Source: Ruminiclostridium cellulolyticum H10 (lineage in GTDB: Bacteria; Bacillota; Clostridia; Acetivibrionales; DSM-1351). Taken from it: a DNA stretch of 64,000 nt. Below are positions 43,581-51,564 of this stretch, piece by piece. A program made the translations under genes and the position numbers. Numbering within the stretch: the first letter of the stretch is position 1; each line of letters begins with the position of its first letter. The notes beneath the pieces are model-generated. The model made no database searches. It saw only the letters and a list, made by a program, of their open reading frames with translations, and was not told the DNA's origin. The stretch is from the NCBI RefSeq assembly GCF_000022065.1, contig NC_011898.1:1786001-1850000 (forward strand), in the 5' to 3' direction.

Positions 43581-44627
43581 ATGGGTACTACAAATGTTGC
43601 AAACTACAAAATTAAGCTTAATGGATCTGACTTTTCTGCAGATTTATTCAATGCAATTGAAACTTTGACAGTCGAGGATGAAATAAACCTTCCTTCCATG
43701 TTCCGTATACAAATGAATATGGTGGACAGTGGTAATGGAAAATGGCGGGGTATTGATTTAAAAACCTTTAAACCCGGAGATAAGTTATCAATTTCAATGG
43801 GACTTGACAAGCCAGAATTAATGTTAAGCGGAGAGATAACATCGTTGGAACTGCTGGTTGCCGAGCACAGCTTGGTTGAAATAAGAGGCTATGACCTGCT
43901 TCACAGGCTGCGTATGGGAACCAGAAACAAGGTTTTTACCAAGAAAAAGGATAGCGATATAGCCAGTGAAATTGCCCGTGAACATGGGCTTACTCCTCAG
44001 GTGGACGATACAAAAACCATTTATCCCTATGTTTTTCAGAATAATATCAGCAATTATGATTTCTTACTGAAGAGGGCGGCATATCTGGATTATGAGCTTT
44101 ATGCCCAGGACAAGAAATTATACTTTGTCAAGTCCCGGGCTCCTAAAGCCCCTGAACTTCCTGAATTTAATTACAAAAGGGATTATGAGGAACTGAATCT
44201 TGAACTAAGAGCATTAACAAAAGGAAGTGAAGTTACCGTAAGGGGCTGGAATGTAAAGGAAAAAAAGGAAATAGAAGCTTTGGCAAAAAAGGGAGACGAA
44301 TCAACAAAAATGGGAGGAAAAGAATCTGGCTACGATATTACTGTAAAAAGTATTGAAAAAGCTCCGGTATCCTTCTGGGTTGAAAATCTCATTGATGTAA
44401 GTGAAGGTAAAGCGGCAGCTGCGGCAGCGTATAACAGCCTTCTTAGAGAATTTATAACCGGCGAGGGAAAATGCTACGGTAATCCTTTGGTCAGGGCCGG
44501 AAAATCCGTAAAACTTTTGGGGATAGATGAACGCTTTACAGGAGTCTACTATATTATTTCAACTATCCATAACATAGATAAACAGGGCTATATGACTAAA
44601 TTTAAGGTAAAGAGGACTGGAATATGA
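43581..44627 (+). CDS. Spike base protein, late control D / gpD-like (N-terminal half of VgrG/Pvc8)
   Basis: 348 aa from the ATG at 43581, with GGGTGA upstream; the open frame from 43536 overlaps the LysM gene and is not supported. IETLTVEDEINLPSMFRIQM, IRGYDLLHRLRMGTRN and KDSDIASEIAREHGLTPQVD are typical of phage late control gene D. RGWNVKEKKEIEALA lies in the second half. It forms the trimeric hub on which the tube starts. It overlaps the next gene by 4 bases (ATGA), so hub and spike are coupled. Confidence 0.9.
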   Translation: MGTTNVANYKIKLNGSDFSADLFNAIETLTVEDEINLPSMFRIQMNMVDSGNGKWRGIDLKTFKPGDKLSISMGLDKPELMLSGEITSLELLVAEHSLVEIRGYDLLHRLRMGTRNKVFTKKKDSDIASEIAREHGLTPQVDDTKTIYPYVFQNNISNYDFLLKRAAYLDYELYAQDKKLYFVKSRAPKAPELPEFNYKRDYEELNLELRALTKGSEVTVRGWNVKEKKEIEALAKKGDESTKMGGKESGYDITVKSIEKAPVSFWVENLIDVSEGKAAAAAAYNSLLREFITGEGKCYGNPLVRAGKSVKLLGIDERFTGVYYIISTIHNIDKQGYMTKFKVKRTGI

Positions 44628-45343
44628 GTGAAGGAATCAATATTTCTAATTTTACTGAATATATCCAAAGAGATGAAAAAGTTTTAGGTGTCATGATTGG
44701 AGTTGTCATAAAGAATGATTCCGCAAATGATTCACAAAAACCGGGGCTGGGACTTGTTAAGTTACAGATTCCGTTGCTTGGGATGAAAGAGTCAAATTGG
44801 GCCAGAATTGCATCCTTTATGGCCGGAAAAGAAAGAGGGGCTTTTTTTCTTCCTGAAGTGGGTGACGAGGTACTTGTTGCATTTGAAAACGGGGACGTCA
44901 ACAAGCCATTTATTATCGGAGCTTTATGGAATGGAAAAGACACACCTCCTGAAAAAAACAGTGATGGAAAAAATAACATCAGAGTTATAAAGTCCCGCAG
45001 CGGACATATATTCGAGTTTTCTGATAAAAGCGGTGAAGAAAGAATTTTATTGAAATCATCAAAAGGACATATTGTTCAAATTGATGACAAAAGCGGAGCT
45101 GAGAGTATACAAATTATAGATAAATCAGGCAGTAACAAACTTACTATCAGTACAAAAGATAATAAAATAACTATAAATTCAGGAAATATTGAATTTTCGG
45201 CACCTAACGGAAAACTTTCAATAAATGCAAAAGATATAGAAATAAAATCCTCGGCAGCCACAAAAATTGAAGCTTCAGCCGGAATTGACATAAAGGCATC
45301 CTCTAATATGACAATTAAAGGAGCTACTGTTAACATAAACTGA
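44624..45343 (+). CDS. Spike protein, baseplate V / gp5-like (C-terminal half of VgrG/Pvc8)
   Basis: A 239-aa protein. The OB-fold domain (VLGVMIGVVIKNDSAN, GLGLVKLQIPLLG, FFLPEVGDEVLVAFENGDVN, FIIGALWNGKDTPP) covers residues ~15-105. A repetitive beta-helix needle follows (SGHIFEFSDKSGEERILLKS, IEIKSSAATKIEASAGIDIK). In Afp/PVC the hub and needle are one polypeptide; here they are two genes, as in many Gram-positive contractile systems. No enzymatic domain is attached. Confidence 0.92.
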   Translation: MSEGINISNFTEYIQRDEKVLGVMIGVVIKNDSANDSQKPGLGLVKLQIPLLGMKESNWARIASFMAGKERGAFFLPEVGDEVLVAFENGDVNKPFIIGALWNGKDTPPEKNSDGKNNIRVIKSRSGHIFEFSDKSGEERILLKSSKGHIVQIDDKSGAESIQIIDKSGSNKLTISTKDNKITINSGNIEFSAPNGKLSINAKDIEIKSSAATKIEASAGIDIKASSNMTIKGATVNIN

Positions 45344-45388
45344 TTCAATTTTTAAGCTCATATAATTATACAAAAGGAGAGAATGTGT

Positions 45389-45784
45389 ATGGGACAACCA
45401 GCGGCAAAGCAAGGCGATCGCATAGTAGCAACGGATACGCATATAGAATTGGTTCCGGTAGGATCAAGCACAGTGCCGACACCAATACCCAACCCTTTTA
45501 CCGGTATTATAGACGGAAGTCTTAGCAGCAATGTAAACATTATGGGGAAGCCGGCTGCAACAGTTGATTCAACAGCGACAAATACACCATCTCATTCCCC
45601 AAAATCTGGGCCTTTCCAGAAAGCACCGAAAAACAAGGGTAAAATCTCAGTGGGTAGTACCACTGTTAAAATAAATGGGAAATTAGCAGCCAGAAACGGA
45701 GATGCGGCTATTACATGCAATGATCCTGCGGATATTCCAGTCGGAAAGGTAGTTGCTGCGGGTACTGTAATTATCGGAGGCTGA
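45389..45784 (+). CDS. PAAR-domain spike tip (Pvc10-like)
   Basis: 131 aa from the ATG at 45389, which is 9 bases after GGAG; an ATG at 45383 is also possible. GQPAAKQGDRIVATDTHI starts the PAAR fold. VNIMGKPAATVDSTATNTPS and ISVGSTTVKINGKLAARNGD continue it, with the ending VAAGTVIIGG. PAAR proteins sharpen the spike with a metal-bound tip. Several His and Asp in TDTHI and NTPSHS may be metal ligands. Confidence 0.92.
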   Translation: MGQPAAKQGDRIVATDTHIELVPVGSSTVPTPIPNPFTGIIDGSLSSNVNIMGKPAATVDSTATNTPSHSPKSGPFQKAPKNKGKISVGSTTVKINGKLAARNGDAAITCNDPADIPVGKVVAAGTVIIGG

Positions 45785-45849
45785 ATTAAAAAATACTTTT
45801 TAAGCCTGATGTAACGCTTAGACGGGCACATTAGGGAAATGGAGGGTAT

Positions 45850-46245
45850 ATGGAAGTAATAGATTTTTTAGGAAAAGGATTAAGATATCCTGTTTCAGCA
45901 AAAAAATCAAAGCTGTGTACTTCTGTCGGGGAGGAATCTATAAAGGAGTCAATAATGCTAATCCTGGGAACTTCCAGAGGAGAGAGGGTAATGAGGCCGG
46001 ATTTTGGATGCAGACTGAATGATATGCTGTTTTCATCCAATGAACTTGGAACTGCTACATTAATCCAGACCTATGTTGAAGAAGCTTTACTTAACTGGGA
46101 ACCGAGAATAGAAGTAGAGAGCGTAACAGCTACTATGAACCAGACGGAGCCGATTATAGAAATAAATGTTGATTATATTATAAAATCCAGCAATAGTAAG
46201 GCGAACCTTGTTTATCCATTCTATCTTGAAAGCGTGGGAAGATAA
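45850..46245 (+). CDS. gp25-like baseplate wedge protein (Afp9/Pvc9)
   Basis: A 131-aa gp25/lysozyme-family baseplate protein: GEESIKESIMLILGTSRGER, VMRPDFGCRLNDMLFSSNEL, EEALLNWEPRIEVESV. The EPR motif in the last block is the family signature. It makes the sheath-initiating platform with gp6-like proteins. GGAGGG lies upstream. The stop overlaps the next start by one base. Confidence 0.95.
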   Translation: MEVIDFLGKGLRYPVSAKKSKLCTSVGEESIKESIMLILGTSRGERVMRPDFGCRLNDMLFSSNELGTATLIQTYVEEALLNWEPRIEVESVTATMNQTEPIIEINVDYIIKSSNSKANLVYPFYLESVGR

Positions 46246-49200
46246 TGACAGATATGATACCAAAAATTGATAACCGAAGCCAGCAGGACTTGGTTAACGA
46301 AATAAGACGCTTGATACTTTATTATTGTCCTGAATTTGGAAGCATTGATGATGTTGTGGCAGATAAAGAACTTGATGCACTTGTAAATATATTTTCCAAT
46401 ATGATGGGACATGTCAACTATTCATTGAATCAGGCACTGGATAAGAATTTTACTGCATTTTTAAACTTAATAGGAGTTAGCCCGACTTCTCCAATACCGT
46501 CAAAAGCACCCTTGGTTTTCAAACTCAAAGACGACTGGGACAAGGATGGATTCATACCTACAGGTGCTAGGATTTCAGCTCAGCCGGAGAACAAAAACGA
46601 AGTTGTTTTTGAAACTCAAAGCGATTTGACTGTAATCAGGCCCGGTCTGGTCAGAGCTGTAAGTATAGACCCTGTGGAAGACCGATGGAGTAATTTGGAT
46701 TATCTGCTTGCTGAAAATAATAGTAATGAAGCAGAAATGTTTAGAGGAGAGTCACCAATAATACACCGCATATACATAGGGCATTCAAAACTATTCAGTA
46801 TAGAAGATGCTGTGGTAAACGTGAGATTACAACTCAATGGTGATAGCCGGGATAAATACAGTCTACAGTGGTATTATTTTGACGACAAAGGAGAATCGCA
46901 ACCTCTGAAGCTTGAAAATGGTAGCAGACAGACCCTTTTACAAACGGGGGGAATTTCATTTTCAGGTATAAAAGGGATTGCTCAAAAAGAAATTTCAGGG
47001 TACAAAAAAGACAATTCATTCAATTGCTGGGAAAACCATTGGATTTATGCGGAGTTAAAGTCGGACCTGATAGATACAAGTCTCTTGCCTGATGTTGAGG
47101 ATATAAAAATAAGTGTTGATACATTTGCAAGTGGGCTTGCTCCCGAGATAGCAGTATTCAATTACGCACCGATTGATTTAACAAAGGATTTTTACCCTTT
47201 TGGAGAAAGACCGATATTCAATGACACGTTTTACTTTGCTATTAAAGAGGCTTTTTCAAAAAAAGACGCAGACATAACTTTGTGTATCAACCTTTCAGAT
47301 GCAAAAAGTATACCCGATACTAAAAATATATTACTTGCGTGGGAATATTGGAATGGAACCAAATGGAATGAATTCGCGAAAACAGGCATATCAGATAAAT
47401 CAGGAAGCAGTACCTGTATAAAGGAAGGCTTGATTTATTCAGATACTACCTATGCCTTAACAAAAAGCGGAAATATAAAGTTTAAGTGTCCCGAAATACA
47501 GTCACACAGTATAAACGGAGAGGAAAATTACTGGATACGTATAAGAATAATTGGAGGCAACTATGGTGAAGATGGAAGGGTTTCCTATGTACCGAAGACT
47601 GTATTGATAAATAATGAGGAAATAACTCTTACAGAGGCCGAGTATAATGAACCTACATTCATTCCTCCATCAGTAAAGGAATTATTAATTGATTATACCT
47701 ATTCATCTCCGAAAGTATTTCCAGAAAATGTAATAACAGAGAATAACTTTATTATGGGAGAAAAAACCGAAGAATGTCTAGCAGCAGGAAAAACCTTTAA
47801 ACTCTTTTCTTCATGTACAGATAGTGAGCCTGCTTTATACCTGGGCTTTGACAGAGATATAAGTAATTTGCCTGTCTCTTTGTTTTTCCCGCTTACTGGT
47901 AATCAGAAAGGCAAAAAGCCGGTTGTTGCATGGGAATATACAAATGGAAGAAAATGGTTAGCACTTAGTGTTAACGACGCAGTAAGGGATTTCACAAGAA
48001 GAGAAATTCAACAGCTTGTCATTCCAGGGGATATTGAAAAAACACCTCTTTTCGGGTCGGAGATGTACTGGGTGCGAGCAAGGCTGGAGAGTGCAAATCA
48101 AGTTGACGGTGGTTACATAGTTTACCCCAGATTAAATGCAATTTATTCAAATGCAGTGTGGGCATATAACTCCAATACAATACAAAATGAAATATTGGGT
48201 TCAAGTAACGGAGAACCGAATCAGACATTCCAATTTACACGTACTCCTGTATTAAACGGTCAAGTGGTTAGGGTAACGGAAACACTGGGACAGGCGGATG
48301 CTATAAAATGGGAAGAGGTTCAGACTTTTTCACTGTCAGAACCGGACAGCAGGCACTATATGCTTGATAACAACAGCGGTGTTATTACCTTTGGGGATGG
48401 TAATAACGGTATGATTCCTCCTGCAGGAAAAGAGAACATACAATGCGATTACAAATACGGTGGTGGCTCTTCTGGAAATGTAGAAGCAGATACAATAAAA
48501 AAGCTGTGGGACAGTTATCCGGGTATCGATTCCGCCACAAATCCCGTGGCTGCAGATGGAGGCTTTGATCAGGAAGAGATTGAAGAAACCAAAAAACGAG
48601 GACCGCACACATTAAAAAGTATGGATAGGGGAATAACCTGCGAGGATGTGGAATGGCTTGTTCGAGAAGCTGCACCCCAGATAGCGATTGTAAAGTGCTT
48701 TCCTACAATGGACCAAAACCTTGATTTTTGCCCCGGAAAAGCAACAGTAATTGTAGTTCCTGATTATGATGCCCCGAAGCCTGTTCCAAGTCAGGAGCTT
48801 CTGAACGAAATAGAAAAACATCTGGCTCAACGGATTCCTACTGTTTTAAATAACGATGACAGTCCACGTCTTGACATAATAGGGCCTGACTTTATAAGAA
48901 TTGGAATAGAGGCTTCTGTCAAGTATACAAAACCCGAATCAGCAAAAATTATAGAAGGTCATATTATAGAAAACCTAAGAGAGTTCTTGAATCCTTTAAA
49001 GGGCGGACAGGAAAAAACGGGTTGGACACTTGGAAAGAATTTGTATATATCAGAGGTTTGTTCAGTAATAAAAAATACACCGGGAGTGGACTACATTACA
49101 GACATCTCTGTAAAAGCTTCGGTGCAATGCTATACCCTTAATATTGAATTAATAAAAGACAGACCGTTCAGACCCACTATTTCTTATCCATCATATTGTG

Positions 49201-49856
49201 CAGTAAAAAGCAAAGACAACAGAATAATATTTGCATTGGCACAAAAGCTTGAGGCTAATAAAGATGTACGGACTCTTCTTGTAAAAGGATTCCGAGAAGG
49301 CGACAAAATAATATTAACATGTGTAAATTGTCCACCAAAGGAACTGATTGTGGAATCAGTCGAAGGTGATACACTTCAATGCAGGACTTTTGACGGAGAA
49401 CCCCTTGAGGTTGATTATCCTGTGGGAAGCGATATTGAAGCTGAGGCTACGCCGGACTTGACCATACGATCCTTTATATTAAATGAAATAAAATCTCAGA
49501 GTAAAACCTTTTATATAAAGATAGCTGTTCCTGAAGCCAGAGATGTATTCTTTTTAAGCAGAAACGATGAATATATAAATACAACGCCTCTTAAAATAAG
49601 CGAAGTTTTAGAAGGGGATGTCTTTTTAGAGGAAGATGAGCTGGTATACAGTGGAGAACACTTTATAAATAAAAAATCTGAAGTAAAATTTCTATACCTT
49701 CTTAACAGAGATACAAACATTATACATGATTCCGTTAATCATGCTGAAGATTGTCGTGTTGGAGAATTTTTAAAAGAAGACAGGAGATACTTGGAAAAAA
49801 TTACTGACGCACCAAAAGGAACAAAATGTGATAATTGCTTTCCTAATATGGATTAG
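46245..49856 (+). CDS. Baseplate J / gp6-like wedge protein (Afp11/Pvc11)
   Basis: A 1203-aa protein. The start DLVNEIRRLILYYCPEFGSI and NIFSNMMGHVNYSLNQALDK resembles eCIS gp6-like proteins. Residues ~100-700 hold insertions of beta-rich domains (VVAWEYTNGRKWLALSVND, YWVRARLESAN repeated with YWIRIRIIGG). DNNSGVITFGDGNNGMIPPA and YKYGGGSSGNVEADTI lie near 705-750, and SMDRGITCEDVEWLVREAAP near 790 is the baseplate J signature. The last ~200 residues contain Cys pairs (CVNCPPK, CDNCFP). It builds the wedge ring of the baseplate. It is larger than Pvc11 (~900-1000 aa). Confidence 0.9.
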   Translation: MTDMIPKIDNRSQQDLVNEIRRLILYYCPEFGSIDDVVADKELDALVNIFSNMMGHVNYSLNQALDKNFTAFLNLIGVSPTSPIPSKAPLVFKLKDDWDKDGFIPTGARISAQPENKNEVVFETQSDLTVIRPGLVRAVSIDPVEDRWSNLDYLLAENNSNEAEMFRGESPIIHRIYIGHSKLFSIEDAVVNVRLQLNGDSRDKYSLQWYYFDDKGESQPLKLENGSRQTLLQTGGISFSGIKGIAQKEISGYKKDNSFNCWENHWIYAELKSDLIDTSLLPDVEDIKISVDTFASGLAPEIAVFNYAPIDLTKDFYPFGERPIFNDTFYFAIKEAFSKKDADITLCINLSDAKSIPDTKNILLAWEYWNGTKWNEFAKTGISDKSGSSTCIKEGLIYSDTTYALTKSGNIKFKCPEIQSHSINGEENYWIRIRIIGGNYGEDGRVSYVPKTVLINNEEITLTEAEYNEPTFIPPSVKELLIDYTYSSPKVFPENVITENNFIMGEKTEECLAAGKTFKLFSSCTDSEPALYLGFDRDISNLPVSLFFPLTGNQKGKKPVVAWEYTNGRKWLALSVNDAVRDFTRREIQQLVIPGDIEKTPLFGSEMYWVRARLESANQVDGGYIVYPRLNAIYSNAVWAYNSNTIQNEILGSSNGEPNQTFQFTRTPVLNGQVVRVTETLGQADAIKWEEVQTFSLSEPDSRHYMLDNNSGVITFGDGNNGMIPPAGKENIQCDYKYGGGSSGNVEADTIKKLWDSYPGIDSATNPVAADGGFDQEEIEETKKRGPHTLKSMDRGITCEDVEWLVREAAPQIAIVKCFPTMDQNLDFCPGKATVIVVPDYDAPKPVPSQELLNEIEKHLAQRIPTVLNNDDSPRLDIIGPDFIRIGIEASVKYTKPESAKIIEGHIIENLREFLNPLKGGQEKTGWTLGKNLYISEVCSVIKNTPGVDYITDISVKASVQCYTLNIELIKDRPFRPTISYPSYCAVKSKDNRIIFALAQKLEANKDVRTLLVKGFREGDKIILTCVNCPPKELIVESVEGDTLQCRTFDGEPLEVDYPVGSDIEAEATPDLTIRSFILNEIKSQSKTFYIKIAVPEARDVFFLSRNDEYINTTPLKISEVLEGDVFLEEDELVYSGEHFINKKSEVKFLYLLNRDTNIIHDSVNHAEDCRVGEFLKEDRRYLEKITDAPKGTKCDNCFPNMD

Positions 49857-49908
49857 ATATTAAATTAAGGTCTTATCCTATGTAAATATATGAAAGGAGG
49901 TACATAAA

Positions 49909-50778
49909 ATGTCACTGCCAATACAAAAACTGGGTGAGATTACATTCGAAGATCTTGTTAGAGAAGCAAAGTCATTAATACCAATGTATGCCCCTGAGTG
50001 GACAAACCATAACCCGTCTGACCCGGGTATCACACTGGTAGAATTGTTTGCATGGCTTTGTGAAATGATTATTTACCGAATTGATCAGGTACCGGAAAAA
50101 AACAATCTGCGTTTTCTAAAACTACTGGGGACACAGCTTGAGAACAGGGAGGAATTAACTTCGGGAATCCGACGTGGTGTGCAGCAGCTTACTCAATGTA
50201 CAAGAGCAGTTACTACCGAGGACTTTGAGTTTCTTGCATTAAAGGCACTTATGGAAAAACCAGGAATAAAAGAAACCTATCCAGACTTGATTGCAAGAAC
50301 AATTTGTTTGCCAAACAGGGATATGGAAAACAATAAAACAGAAGAAGCAGGCCAATTTGGCCATATATCTATAATACTAATTATGTCAACGAAAAATCAG
50401 AATGATCTGACTAAAGAAACATACGACATCAAGCAGTATATAAAAAAATATTTGTTGGAACGAAAAGTACTTACAAACCGGGTCCATGTAGTAGACCCTG
50501 ATTATCAGGAAATAAGAATCAACATGCAGGTTGTTGCAAATGACAAAAAAATGGGCGATATGGTAAGAGATGTTATAGAAAAATATATTGATCCTATCAC
50601 CGGCGGCGAAAATAAAAACGGCTGGCCGCTGGGGAGAAATCTTTATGCATCTGACCTCTATTATATTGTGGAAGGGATCAAAGGGATTGACCATGTAAAG
50701 CATATGGAACTGGATGCTCCCCTTCTTAAACCCTATCAATTAATACGATTAAAAGAATTAAGCATCGAGGTGGAATAA
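49909..50778 (+). CDS. Second gp6-like baseplate protein
   Basis: A 289-aa protein with SLIPMYAPEWTNHNPSDPGI and TLVELFAWLCEMIIYRIDQV, the N-terminal signature of putative baseplate assembly proteins. TSGIRRGVQQLTQCTRAVTT and FEFLALKALMEKPG follow, and the C-terminal half is a gp6/J-like fold (NGWPLGRNLYASDLYYIVEG). It looks like a J-type protein without the middle domain. AAAGGAGG precedes the ATG. It overlaps the gpI gene by one base, so the two wedge partners are coupled. Confidence 0.88.
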   Translation: MSLPIQKLGEITFEDLVREAKSLIPMYAPEWTNHNPSDPGITLVELFAWLCEMIIYRIDQVPEKNNLRFLKLLGTQLENREELTSGIRRGVQQLTQCTRAVTTEDFEFLALKALMEKPGIKETYPDLIARTICLPNRDMENNKTEEAGQFGHISIILIMSTKNQNDLTKETYDIKQYIKKYLLERKVLTNRVHVVDPDYQEIRINMQVVANDKKMGDMVRDVIEKYIDPITGGENKNGWPLGRNLYASDLYYIVEGIKGIDHVKHMELDAPLLKPYQLIRLKELSIEVE

Positions 50779-51515
50779 TGAGTAATTACGAAAGCAGTAA
50801 ATATACCCAGTACCTCCCCCGAATTTTTCAAACAGGCAATAATAAAGACGGAGATTTTCTAGGACGGCTGTTAAAATCCTTTGAACAGATTCTTTCAGGA
50901 AAAACGGAGATGCAGGAAACACGAGGAATTGAGGAGATTTTAGATGATTTTGATATGTATCTGGACCCGGATCAAACACCTCCGCAGTTTCTTGAATGGC
51001 TTGCAGGATGGGTAGCTCTGGATTTGGAAGACGGAATCGAATTTTTTGGAGCAGAAGATACTGCGGGGAAAAATGCTAATCAAGTTCAGATACTACCATT
51101 ACCGGAGAAACGCACTTCCGTCAACAGAGAAATGATCGGGGCTATTGTTCAGTTGTACAAAAAACGCGGAACCTGTGACGGTCTGCTGGAGTACCTGCAG
51201 CTGTATACGGGAGAGGAGACTACTATTTCAATAAATGAATTCCAGGATACAGCAAGGATTGGGGAATCCAGAGAAATAGGTCGTAATACAATGGTTGGCA
51301 GCTCTTCACCTAGTTTCTTTTGTGTAAACGCAATGATTCCGGCACACAGCAAAAGTATGCTGGAAAATAAGGTTGGTCTTATACGAAGAGTAATAGAGGA
51401 TGAGAAGCCGTTTTATACAAACTACAGGCTTAACGTAGAAATACCGGAAATGCGGGTCGGAGTTTATTCCAAGGTAGGAAAAGAGACCTTGCTGGGCGGT
51501 ATGATTGATGAGTAA
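50778..51515 (+). CDS. Phage tail protein I-like baseplate protein (Pvc12/gp7-like)
   Basis: A 245-aa protein. YTQYLPRIFQTGNNKDGDFL and GRLLKSFEQILSGKTEMQET with DMYLDPDQTPPQFLEWLAGW are the tail protein I / gp7 hallmarks. KRTSVNREMIGAIVQLYKKR and GTCDGLLEYLQLYTGEE follow. It occupies the outer wedge and carries the fibres, whose genes come directly after. Confidence 0.9.
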   Translation: MSNYESSKYTQYLPRIFQTGNNKDGDFLGRLLKSFEQILSGKTEMQETRGIEEILDDFDMYLDPDQTPPQFLEWLAGWVALDLEDGIEFFGAEDTAGKNANQVQILPLPEKRTSVNREMIGAIVQLYKKRGTCDGLLEYLQLYTGEETTISINEFQDTARIGESREIGRNTMVGSSSPSFFCVNAMIPAHSKSMLENKVGLIRRVIEDEKPFYTNYRLNVEIPEMRVGVYSKVGKETLLGGMIDE

Positions 51516-51564
51516 GACTTTAAATAAGGAAACAACATTTTGAATATCCGGAGGAAGTGGCAAA

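Noticed and set aside
35417..51515. Type VI secretion system interpretation
   Set aside because: There is no ClpV, TssJLM membrane complex or Hcp/VipA-VipB pair. The sheath is a single phage-type protein and the organism appears Gram-positive.
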